NCBI GenBank assembly: GCA_024516035.1
Contig: CM044964.1
Coordinates: 20,528,931-20,592,930 of the forward strand
Origin: Bactericera cockerelli
Lineage: Eukaryota; Arthropoda; Insecta; Hemiptera; Triozidae
Direction: 5' to 3'
Length of the DNA stretch: 64,000 nucleotides
How positions within the stretch are numbered: position 1 is the stretch's first letter; each line of letters opens with the position of its first letter. A program made the position numbers and the translations under genes. Shown in pieces: positions 50,755-58,772 of this stretch. The notes under the pieces are model-generated. The model was not told where the DNA came from. It did no database searches and was given only the letters and a program-made list of their open reading frames with translations.

Positions 50755-51898
50755 TCATGGAAAGGAGGGGAACGCATATATATTTACATAATTATAATCT
50801 ATAATGTCGTTCCGGTCAAGTCGACGGCGACGAGGCAGTTTTCTTCTCTCTTGCCTTTCTTCAGGCTCATTTCTCCTCTCTTGCCTTTCTTCAGGCTCAT
50901 TTCTCCTCTCTTGACTTTCTTCGGGGTCATTTCGCCTTTCTTCAAGGTCATTGCCCCTCTCTGGCATGGAAAGATCTCAACGGTCATCCCCTAGAACTCT
51001 GGTCATTCCCCTCTCTGGCATTTCTTCAAGGTCATTCCCCCTCTCTTGCCTTTCTTCAGGCTCATTTCTCCTCTCTTGCCTTTCTTCAGGGTCATTTCTC
51101 CTCTCTTGCCTTTCTTCAGGCTCATTTTGCCTTTCTTCAAGGTCATTCCCCTCTCTGGCATGGAAAGATCCAACGGAGAACTCTGGTCACTTCCCCTCTG
51201 CTGTCGTCCAGCGCCTATAAATCTCCATGGAAAATAGACTCTTTGAGCGGGGTCTTCATTTCTCCTCTCTTGCCTTTCTGCAGGCTCATTTCTCCTCTCT
51301 TGCCTTTCTTCAGGGTCATTTCTACTCTCTTGCCTTTCATCAGGCTCATTTCTGCTCTCTTGCATTTCTTCAAGGTCATTCCCCCTCTCTGGCATTTTTT
51401 CAAGGTTATTCCCCCTCTCTGGCATTTCTTCAAGGTCATTTCTCCTCTCTTGCCTTTCTTCAGGCTCATTTCTCCTCTCTGACATTTCTTCAGGATCATT
51501 TCTCTTATCTTGCCTTTCTTCAGGCTCATTTCGCCTTTCTTCAAGGTCATTCCCCCTCTCTGGCATGGAAAGATCCAAAGGAGAACTCTGGTCATTTCCC
51601 CTCTCTGGCATTTCTTCAGGCTCATTTCTCCTCTCTTGCCTTTCTACAGGCTCATTTCTCCTCTCTTGCCTTTCTTCAGGCTCATTTCGCCTTTCTTCAA
51701 GGTCATTCCCCCTCTCTGGCATGGAAAGATCCAACGGAGAACTCTGGACACTTCCCCTCTGCTGTCGTCCAACGACTATTATTCTCCTTGGGAAATAGAC
51801 TCTTTGAGCGGGGTCTTTATGGTTCAATATCATCAATTCCCGTCGACGGTTGTCGTAGAATTCTTGCAAATAATCCAAATCGTTGAGCATTCTTTCAC
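50755..51898 (-). CDS. Charged-repeat terminal exon, copy 4 (longest; frame breaks near its 3' end)
   Basis: The acceptor TGCCTGCCCCACAG enters in phase 1 (G|GT GAA AGA, GERMLNDLDYLQEFYDNRRRE). It then reads DPAQRVYFPRRIIVV, SSPLDLSMPERGNDLEER and about 20 units of 10 residues (ERRNEPEERQ, ERGNDLEEMP, SRNEPDERQE), including partial duplications of the SSPLDLSMPERG and DPAQRVYFPWR blocks. The frame is continuous to about 51150, where a run of four C (five elsewhere) shifts it. A further four-C run lies at about 51006, and 50980-51000 is rearranged. The usual ending resumes at 50755-50967 (PRRRRLDRNDIIDY). If the C runs are assembly errors the exon may be whole. Function unknown. Confidence 0.5.
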
Positions 51899-52167
51899 CT
51901 GTGGGGCAGGCAAAAAAGTTCATTGTTATGGTTGAGGTTAATGTGGGTAGCTGGTACGATTCCCAGTGAATGGAGGGTAACACCCTCGTCTTGATCAGGA
52001 CGTTAAAACCAAATGGAATCGTTGGCGTTCGGAAGGACGTCGAGCCGTAAAAAAAGTGCACCACCCTAACAAACTCAACCATGAGGTTGAACAATGCCGC
52101 CCCAACAGCAACACAAGCAAATATGGGATAAAGGCTAGGAAGATATTTATTGTTTTAAAAAAATACA

Positions 52168-52355
52168 TAGCTTTCAACTCCATGGTTAAATCACAACTGG
52201 GATTTTACCCTCCATTCGCTGGAAACTCACAAACCAGCTACTCAAACCAGATCAGTGAAGCCAGCAATAGCCAGCCAGCATCACGAGGATTCAATTCGAA
52301 ATGGTCACCCATTCAAGTTCTAGCCTCGCTGGACGTTGTTTAACTTTCAGTGACT
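52168..52355 (-). repeat. 5S-headed SINE, 5'-truncated
   Basis: The minus strand has AAGTTAAACAACGTCCAGCG, GAACTTGAATGGGTGACC and the shared body up to GAGTTGAAAGCTA. Equivalent copies lie in the other segments at 53814-53998 and 55985-56175. Confidence 0.65.
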
Positions 52356-52545
52356 GATACTATCAGTCAGCCATGGGGCAGGGGGACGTTTAACACGGCG
52401 CTGTTTGGAAGGCATATGCAACTCAAAGAGGACTTGGATGATTTGACCCAATTCAGCGACTTTTTCATCGTCTGCATCCCAAATAAAGAGTTCCAATTGA
52501 TATCACAGAAGCGTCCTCAAGAAGCTTTTCTATAACCAGATTCTT
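52356..52545 (-). pseudogene. LINE ORF fragment, second copy
   Basis: Nearly identical to 50284-50470; part of the second duplicated segment. It is truncated on both sides and not functional. Confidence 0.6.
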
Positions 52546-52850
52546 GTAGTCCCTAACATAGGTCATCAGATTTTAAGAAAATGTCATATTGCAATATTTT
52601 CAGTACCTAAGAGCTAATAGAAAGTTTTAAAAAAACTTGTCTGGATAAACAAATAAAAATATTTCAACCTTATAGGTAATAAGTTTTAAATACTTTTTTT
52701 AAAAACAAAAATACTATTATTAATAAACAACAACAAAAAAATTGCTCACGCTGGGTTTCGAACCCACGAACCTGCCGCGGTCGGTCTTCTCCTTCTTCTC
52801 CTTTTTCTTCATCTTCACCAAATGCATGAAAAGGAGGGGAACGCATATAT

Positions 52851-53544
52851 TTACAAATAATCTATAATGTCTTCCAAGTTAAGTCGACGGCGACGAGGCA
52901 GTATTCTTGGTCGACCGCCCAAAACATAGCGCACTCTTTCTTCAGGCTCATTTCTCCTCTCTTGCCTTTCTTCAAGGTCATTCCCCCTCTCTGGCATTTC
53001 TTCAAGGTCATTTCCCCTCTCTGGCATTTCTTCAAGGTCATTTCCCCTCTCTGGCATTTCTTCAAGGTCATTTCCCCTCTCTGGCATTTCTTCAAGGTCA
53101 TTTTCCCTCTCTATCATTTCTCCAAAGTCATTCCCCTCTCTGGCCTTTCTTCAAGGTCATTCCCCCTCTCTGGCATTTCTTCTAGGTCATTCCCCCTCTC
53201 TGGCATTTCTTCAAGGTCATTCCCCCTCTCTGGCATTTCTCCAAGGTCATCCCCCCTCTCTGGCATTTCTTCAAGGTCATTCCCCCTCTCTCGGTCATCG
53301 AGTCGACGGCGGCGAGAAAGTATTCTTGGCTCAGCGCTCAAGTCATGGCTTGAAGAAATGGAAAGATCCAACGGAGATCTCTGGTCACTTCCCCTCTGTT
53401 GTCTAACCTCTAATCTCCCATTTCGTAGAATCATTGGAAAATAGACTCTTTGAGCGGGGTCTTCATGGTATAATATCATCGAGGATTCCCGTCGACGGTT
53501 GTCGATGTGTTCTTGCAAATCCAAATCGTTGAGTATTCTTTGAC
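52851..53544 (-). CDS. Charged-repeat terminal exon, copy 5 (one frame break)
   Basis: The acceptor TGCCTGCCCCACAG enters in phase 1 (G|GT CAA AGA, GQRILNDLDLQEHIDNRRRE). DPAQRVYFPMILRNGRLEV, QRSPLDLSISSSHDLSAEPR and ILSRRRRLDDRE follow, then a run of ERGNDLEEMP units. A four-C run at 53133-53136 shifts the frame. The other frame continues with IERENDLEEMPERGND and ends PRILPRRRRLNLEDIIDYL. Restoring frame across one base would give about 230 residues. Unlike copy 4, the SRRRRL block appears twice, once before and once after the repeats. Confidence 0.5.
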
Positions 53545-53813
53545 CTGTGGGGCAGGCAAAAAAAGTTCATTATTATGGTTGAGTTTAATGTGGGTAGCTG
53601 GTACGATTCCCAGCGAATAGATGGTAACACCCTCGTCTTGATCAGAACGTTAAACCCAAATAGAATCGTTGGCGTTAGGAAGGACGTCGAGCCGTGGAAA
53701 AAGTGCACCACCCTAACAAACTCAACCATGAGGTTGAACAATGCCGCCCCAACAGCAACACAAGCAAATATGGGATAAAGGCTAGGAAGATATTTATTGT
53801 TTTAAAAAAATAC

Positions 53814-53998
53814 ATAGCTTTCAACTCCATGGTTAAATCACAACTGGGATTTTACCCTCCATTCGCTGGAAACTCACAAACCAGCTACTCAAACCAGATC
53901 AGTGAAACCAGCAATAGCCAGCATCACGAGGATTCAATTCGAAATGGTCACCCATTCAAGTTCTAGCCTCGCTGGACGTTGTTTAACTTTCAGTGACT
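53814..53998 (-). repeat. 5S-headed SINE, 5'-truncated
   Basis: The counterpart of 52168-52355 in the second segment, with the same breakpoints. It was copied with the segment and did not insert independently. Confidence 0.65.
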
Positions 53999-53999
53999 G

Positions 54000-54170
54000 A
54001 TACAATCAGTCAGCCATGGGGCAGGCGGACGTTTAACACGGCGCTGTTTGGAAGGCACATGCAACTTGGATGATTTGACCCAATTCCGCAACTTTTTCAT
54101 CGTCTGCATCCCAAATAAAGAGTTCCAATTGATATCACAGAAGAGTCCTCAAGAAGCTTTTCTATAACCA
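54000..54170 (-). pseudogene. LINE ORF fragment, third copy
   Basis: Matches 52356-52545 but lacks about 15-20 bases near 54064 (part of the CAACTCAAAGAGGACTTGG stretch), so it is further decayed. Confidence 0.55.
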
Positions 54171-54396
54171 GATTCTTGTAGTCCCTAACATAGATCATCA
54201 GATTTTAAGAAAATGTCATATTGCAATACTTTCAGTACCTAAGAGCTAATAGAAAGTTTTAAAAAAACTTGTCTGGATAAACAAATAAAAATATTTTACC
54301 TTATAGATAATAAGTTTTAATTTTTTTTTTTTTAATAAACAAAAATATTACTCTTAATAAACAACAACAATTTCATACAAATTATTACTTGAAGCA

Positions 54397-54630
54397 TTGC
54401 CATTGGGTAGTTTAAATAACCGAAGAATATTTTACCAACTAACAATCGTACATGACCTCATTAACAACAACATTATTTGTCCAGAAATAATTAACAAAAT
54501 AAAATTCAAAGTTCCCAACATAAACCTGAGACAAAAGTCAGAACCAAAATACTTCGACACACCGAGTGGGAGTTGTCCTGTGGCTTTTGACTCACCCCTT
54601 CTATCTTCCCTAGTATCTTGCCTTAGGTAG
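54397..54630 (+). pseudogene. C-terminal fragment of a different LINE ORF2
   Basis: The plus strand reads PLGSLNNRRIFYQLTIVHDL, then INNNIICPEIINKIKFKVPN, with a stop at 54628-54630. The pattern L..RR....L...L.N..I.CPE......F.VP is that of the C-terminus of jockey-like non-LTR elements. It belongs to a roughly 390-bp insertion (54370-54760) absent from the equivalent place in the second segment. Confidence 0.55.
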
Positions 54631-54886
54631 TGAGGAATACAGATGTAAGTGTAGGGAAAAACTCAATATAGATACAAAGTAGGCTCAATTTAGATAGGAA
54701 TATTCTATTTGCGTAATTGCAACATTAATTGTTGCGTGCAAACGGAATTAAAAAAAAAACAACAAAAAAATTGCTCACGCTGGGTTTCGAACCCACGAAC
54801 CTGCCGCGGTCGGTCTTCTCCTTCATTTCCTCTTTCTTCATCTTCACCAAACGCATGGAAAGGAGGGGAACGCATATATTTACATA

Positions 54887-55120
54887 TCTTAATATATAAA
54901 TGTCAAAGTCACTGACTGACCACTGACTGATCATCGCTGTACCTCCCAAACCGTAAGTCCTAGGAAGCTGAAATTTGGTAGGTAGCTTTGTCTTATGGTC
55001 TAGATGTGCCATAAGACGGGATTTTTCGAAATTCCCACTACAACACCTGCCATTGGCGAAAAAGGTTTTTGTGCTTTCACGGCCATGCCTCGGCCCGCAA
55101 AGCGGGCGACAGCCCGCTAG
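54887..55120 (+). mobile_element. 234-bp non-autonomous Helitron-like element
   Basis: It starts TCTTAATATATAA, ends in the hairpin GCCCGC-AAA-GCGGGC followed by GACAGCCCGCTAG, and sits between A (54886) and T (55121). 5' TC, a 3' hairpin, a CTAG end and A/T insertion are the Helitron hallmarks. The second tandem segment has the nearly empty site (TTTACAAATAATCTATA, about 52851-52867). No ORF. Confidence 0.85.
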
Positions 55121-55719
55121 TAATCTATATAGTCTTCCAAGTTAAATCGACGGCGACGAGGCAGTATTCTTGGTTGACCGCCCAAAACATAGCGCACCCT
55201 TTCTTCAGGCTCATTTCTCCTCTCTTGCCTTTCTTCAAGGTCATTCCCCCTCTCTGGCATTTCTTCAAGGTCATTTCCCCTCTCTGGCACATCTTCAAGG
55301 TCATTTTCCCCTCTCTATCATTTCTTCAAAGTCATTCCCCCTCTCTGGCCTTTCTTCAAGGTCATTCCCCCTCTCTGGCATTTCTTCAAGATCATTCCCT
55401 CTCTCTGGCATTTCTTCAAGGTCATTCCCCCTCTCTGGTATTTCTTCAAGGTCATTCCCCCTCTCTCGGTCATCGAGTCGACGGCGGCGAGAAAGTATTC
55501 TTGGCTCAGCGCTCAAGTCATGGCTTGAAGAAATGGAAAGATCCAACGGAGATCTCTGGTCACTTCCCCTCTGTTGTCTGACCTCTAATCTCCCATTTCG
55601 TAGAATCATTGGAAAATAGACTCTTTGAGCGGGGTCTTCATGGTATAATATCATCGAAGATTCCCATCGACTCTGGTCGAAGTGTTCTTCCCAATTCAAA
55701 TCGTTGAGTATTCTTTCAC
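55117..55719 (-). CDS. Charged-repeat terminal exon, copy 6 (stop supplied by the Helitron; one frame break)
   Basis: The acceptor is TTGACTGCCCCACAG, one base different from the others, with phase-1 entry (GERILNDLNWEEHFDQSRWE). DPAQRVYFPMILRNGRLEV and QRSPLDLSISSSHDLSAEPR match copy 5. The ERGNDLEEMP units then run to 55301, where four C (three in copy 5) at 55308-55311 shift the frame into a stop. The other frame continues (EDVPERGNDLEEMP, then PRILPRRRRFNLEDYIDY) and ends at TAG 55117-55119. Those stop bases are the CTAG terminus of the Helitron-like insert. Without the insert the exon would probably end IIDYL as in copy 5. Confidence 0.5.
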
Positions 55720-55984
55720 CTGTGGGGCAGTCAAAAAAGTTCATTGTTATGGTTGAGTTTAATGTGCGTAGCTGGTACGATTCCCAGCGAATAGATGGTA
55801 ACACCCTCGTCTTGATCAGAACGTTAAACCCAAATAGAATCGTTGGCGTTCGGAAGGACGTCGAGCCGTCAAAAAAGTGCACCACCCTAACAAACTCAAC
55901 CATGAGGTTGAACAATGCCGCCCCAACAGCAACACAAGCAAATATGGGATAAAAGCAAGGAAGATATTTATTGTTTAAAAAAAA

Positions 55985-56175
55985 ATACATAGCTTCAACT
56001 CCATGGTTAAATCACAACTGGGATTTTACCCTCCATTCGCTGGAAACTCACAAACCAGCTACTCAAACCAGTTCAGTGGGGCCGGCAATAGCCAGCATCA
56101 CGAGGATTCAATTTGAAATGGTCACCCTTTGAAGTTCTAGCCTCGCTGGAAGTTGTTTAACTTTCAGTGACTGAA
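55985..56175 (-). repeat. 5S-headed SINE, 5'-truncated
   Basis: The third counterpart of 52168-52355; it marks the outer end of the third tandem segment. Confidence 0.6.
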
Positions 56176-57110
56176 TAGCTACTTCGATGTGAGCAGTGAC
56201 AAGAATTCAAAAAGAAAGGAAAAGTCCTATCATTGTGCGCTATACTAAAAGTGATATCTATTTTTTTTACTTTTCTTTTAGGGAATTCCGATTCGATTCC
56301 AGATCTAATTACACAAAGAACACAGTAATACGATTACAACACATTCACATTCAATTTACAAAAGAAAAAAAAAACGGAATACATATCGCTTACCGAATTA
56401 AAATGGCGTCCTGTTCAATTTGTCATGAACGTCCAAAATGGCGGCCTCTGAATCAGAATTTTTTAATAGTTTTAAAAAACGCAGTACAATGACACTAGTT
56501 TAAACGAAAAAAATAAACGTTCCAGCTTTCAATCGTTCAAAGTTCAACCAGCTGTTTCTGGAATTTATGAACGCACTGTATTGTATACAATACAAATGCC
56601 AGCCTCCGTGGCGTAATGGTTGTGACTACTGCCCGTAGTCCAGAGTTCCCGAGTTCAACTCCCGGTTGGGGCAGACTTTTCGATGAAAATTCTGTTTCGT
56701 CCAAACACGTGAGGCTGGCATTTCCGGTCCTCCCCAGGCTGGGTGAGGTTAATGTGGGTAGCTGGTACGATTCCCAGCGAATGGAGGGTAAAACCCGCGT
56801 CCTGACTATCTATCTCAGTCAGTACGTTAAAACCAAATAGAATCAACTGGTCACAATAGATCTAATTAGGTCGCAGTGTTAATTGTAAGGGTTTCACTGA
56901 AAACCCTGCAACCAGGTCAGATAATAATAAATACAATACAAATAGTGAAAACATAGAAATAGACGGTCAGCGGTCAAGACGTTGTTTTCGTAATCCAGAG
57001 GTCGTGGGTTCGAAACCCAGCCGGGACATGACAAGTTATCCTCCCATTTAGGATTTTAACCACATAACAATACGTCTGGGGCAGTATGAATAAGGTAATA
57101 TTATTAATAT
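56176..57110. other. Intergenic or intronic DNA 3' of the FBA exons
   Basis: It contains a tRNA-headed SINE on the plus strand (56598-56850) and part of another tRNA-like SINE (about 56950-57110, with GTGGGTTCGAAACCCAGC). If the FBA exon is spliced to the charged exons, this stretch is intron. No exon of its own is recognised. Confidence 0.4.
56598..56850 (+). repeat. tRNA-headed SINE with the shared body, well preserved
   Basis: CTCCGTGGCGTAATGGTTGT, B-box-like GAGTTCAACTCCC, then the body GGCTGGCATTTCCGGTCCTC, GGCTGGGTGAGG, GCTGGTACGATTCCCAGCGA and ATGGAGGGTAAAAC. It is the best copy for comparing the body with that of the 5S-headed SINE. Confidence 0.75.
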
Positions 57111-57129
57111 TTATATAAAAAAATATAAT

Positions 57130-57305
57130 TATAGATATATTAAAAAGGTAATTGTGCCCCTGAACTGCTTTCGCAATACTTTACCTTTACACTCATGCCA
57201 TTTCGGTAACGGAAGAACTCGGTCAGAATTTTCCGCTCCGGCCGGGATTCGAACCAGCAACCTCCGGGTCAGTAGCCAATGCTCTTAACCACTGAGATAT
57301 TATTA
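57130..57305 (-). repeat. tRNA-like SINE placed at the FBA exon donor
   Basis: The minus strand begins about 10 bases after the exon donor and reads ATCTCAGTGGTTAAGAGCAT (A box) and GGTTCGAATCCCGG (B box), then a non-tRNA tail rich in AT. Read-through of the exon continues in frame into the SINE to a stop at 57223, giving 31 extra residues. Confidence 0.7.
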
Positions 57306-57314
57306 AGCATTTAC

Positions 57315-58397
57315 CTGTCATGGCAGGCACGTTATTGGCTACGTCGATCTCATATGCAACACCAGGGGGCACTAGCATCACAGTACTGTGAGTGATCTTG
57401 GGACCATAATGGCCCTTCCAAAACTGATTATCACTCGCCCGATGACAAAACTTCACGTATCGTGTGCCTTCAGGATAATCCACCAACTTGTTCTCTACCT
57501 GAGAAATTGAATCAAAATTATTTGTTTAGTTGCCCCTTCAAGTATCCTATAATGCCCCTTCCAAAACAGATTATCACTCGCCTGATGAGTAAACTTCACG
57601 TATCGTGCGGCTTCAGGATAATTTACATGCTTGTAATATACCTGAGAAATTTAAAAAAAAAAAAAAAAAAAATTGTATAGTTAGTTGCCCCTTCAATTAT
57701 CCTATAATGCCCCTTCCAAAAGTGATTATGACTCTCTCAATGAGTAAATTTCAAAGAACAATACAGTATGTCTCAAAAGGCTTTGCCCTTTGCTTTTTAC
57801 TCTTTGTCAAGCAAGTATTTCAGGTAAGGTTAAGGTTACATTTAAAAGGTGATGTGACCGACATCCTGCCAGTTAAGGTTCTTATCTACAGGGACATGGT
57901 GTATTTGCTTCAACAGTTCTTGACTATACTCGTCCACAAGGTTAGTAGGTTATGTAATATTTTGTATAACCTATTTATTTTTAAGAAACCACTCTCTAAA
58001 AAAAGGTGAAGTTAGGTTTACGTTATCAAGGGTATCCAGCCAAAAAAAACGTGCTTTACCCAACCAACCTCAACCATGAGGTTGAACAATGCCGACCCCA
58101 ATAGCAACTTGAAGTAATGATATTTTTGTTCCAAGTGCGGTTAGCTTTTAGAGAAGGTGGGTTTTTAGTGGGTGGAAATCCCACACCCCAGGATCTGGGT
58201 GTCTTTGAAAGATTTTTTCCTGCCTTCCATTAAAAAAAAATAGCAACATAAGCTAATATGGAATATGACCTACCTTCCGCCAGTTAAAGTCATCTACAGT
58301 TGTATGGTGTATCTGTTTCAAAAGTTCTTGTCTATCCTTATCCAGGAGAGTTACCGTGAGAGTGTAGTTCCCTCCACAGTCATGCCGTCGACAGAAC
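57315..58397 (-). CDS. F-box-associated (FBA) domain protein, two internal exons; F-box part not found
   Basis: Exons 58274-58397 and 57315-57498 join in phase 0. The first has acceptor TTTTCCCCAG and donor AAG|GTAGGT, the second acceptor TTTCTCAG and donor CAG|GTAAAT. Together they read DCGGNYTLTVTLLDKDRQEL, DDFNWRKVENKLVDYPEGTR and YVKF, then SDNQFWKGHYGPKITHST. This matches the C-terminal half of the FBA domain of FBXO2/6/44-type proteins (DCGC-Y-L, W-V, DYP-GVR-V-F, QFWAGHYGPRVTNS). In that family the FBA domain recognises substrates for SCF ubiquitin ligases, often glycoproteins. The F-box and the N-terminal FBA half are not visible between here and 62039, so the gene is incomplete, rearranged or decayed. 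The final donor is phase 1 and is followed, on the same strand, by six phase-1 charged exons. Confidence 0.7.
57540..57905 (-). pseudogene. Decayed tandem copies of the FBA exons, inside the FBA intron
   Basis: About 57545-57640 copies the second exon (acceptor TTTCTCAG kept; HVNYPEAARYVKF, ASDNLFWKGHY) but lacks the end and donor. About 57690-57770 is a more damaged copy (FWKGHYRIIEGAT). About 57840-57905 copies the end of the first exon (QELLKQIHHVPVD, LNWQ). The order shows that the exon pair was duplicated and the extra copies degenerated. Confidence 0.65.
57910..58270. other. FBA intron sequence
   Basis: AT-rich DNA with a SINE tail fragment near 58060-58115 (CAACCATGAGGTTGAACAAT). No coding signal. 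Confidence 0.4.
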
Positions 58398-58772
58398 CTG
58401 GGGAAAATAATTGTGTTTCTTTGTGTTATCATGTCACAATTTTAGTGGGTTATAGAACACAGAATTATAGGACTTTTCTGAATCTTTGAGATAAGAACAG
58501 ATACCTATATCACAGTGGTGAGAGGATTATATGGACACCCAGATCCAATGTTAAGGCTCGTTTCATGTCCATTCATTTTTAGTGTAATGCAGAATTGTAG
58601 TACATTTCATTATTTTTTTTATTTAAATTTTATCTGGTAAATTTGGTCTTGACATTTTGAAAAAAATGAATGACCTACCATGAGATAGGCACGGATACCT
58701 ATATCACAGTGGTGAGAGGATTATATGGGCTGAGATCCAATGTTAAAGCTCGTTTCATGTCCATTGATTCTA
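58398..58772. repeat. Interspersed repeat upstream of the FBA exons
   Basis: Two copies of CACAGTGGTGAGAGGATTAT...GTTTCATGTCCATT (about 58511-58575 and 58701-58765), also present next to the transposon at 7840-7920. No exon for the missing F-box region was found here. Confidence 0.5.

Larger units (their letters stand above)
50284..56175. repeat. Three tandem duplicated segments, each with a charged exon
   Basis: The segments begin at about 50284, 52353 and 53996 with GATACTATCA(A/G)TCAGCCATG. Each holds, in order, a LINE fragment, the GGGTTTCGAACCCACGAACC tRNA-like flank, a minus-strand charged exon, a tRNA-SINE body and a minus-strand 5S-SINE piece. Lengths are about 2.07, 1.64 and 2.18 kb. 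Differences come from the number of 30-bp units, a LINE piece at 54370-54760 and a Helitron-like insert at 54887-55120. Confidence 0.85.

Noticed and set aside
50951..55619. Long plus-strand ORFs over the charged exons (repeats such as LQGHFPSLAF, FFKVIPPLWH, SSRSFPLSGI)
   Set aside because: They are antisense readings of the 30-bp unit. They break at the unique modules, while the minus-strand frame continues through the conserved start, SPLDLS and SRRRRL blocks.
56196..56492. 98-codon plus-strand ORF
   Set aside because: AT-rich chance ORF partly over SINE-adjacent DNA. No domain is recognisable.
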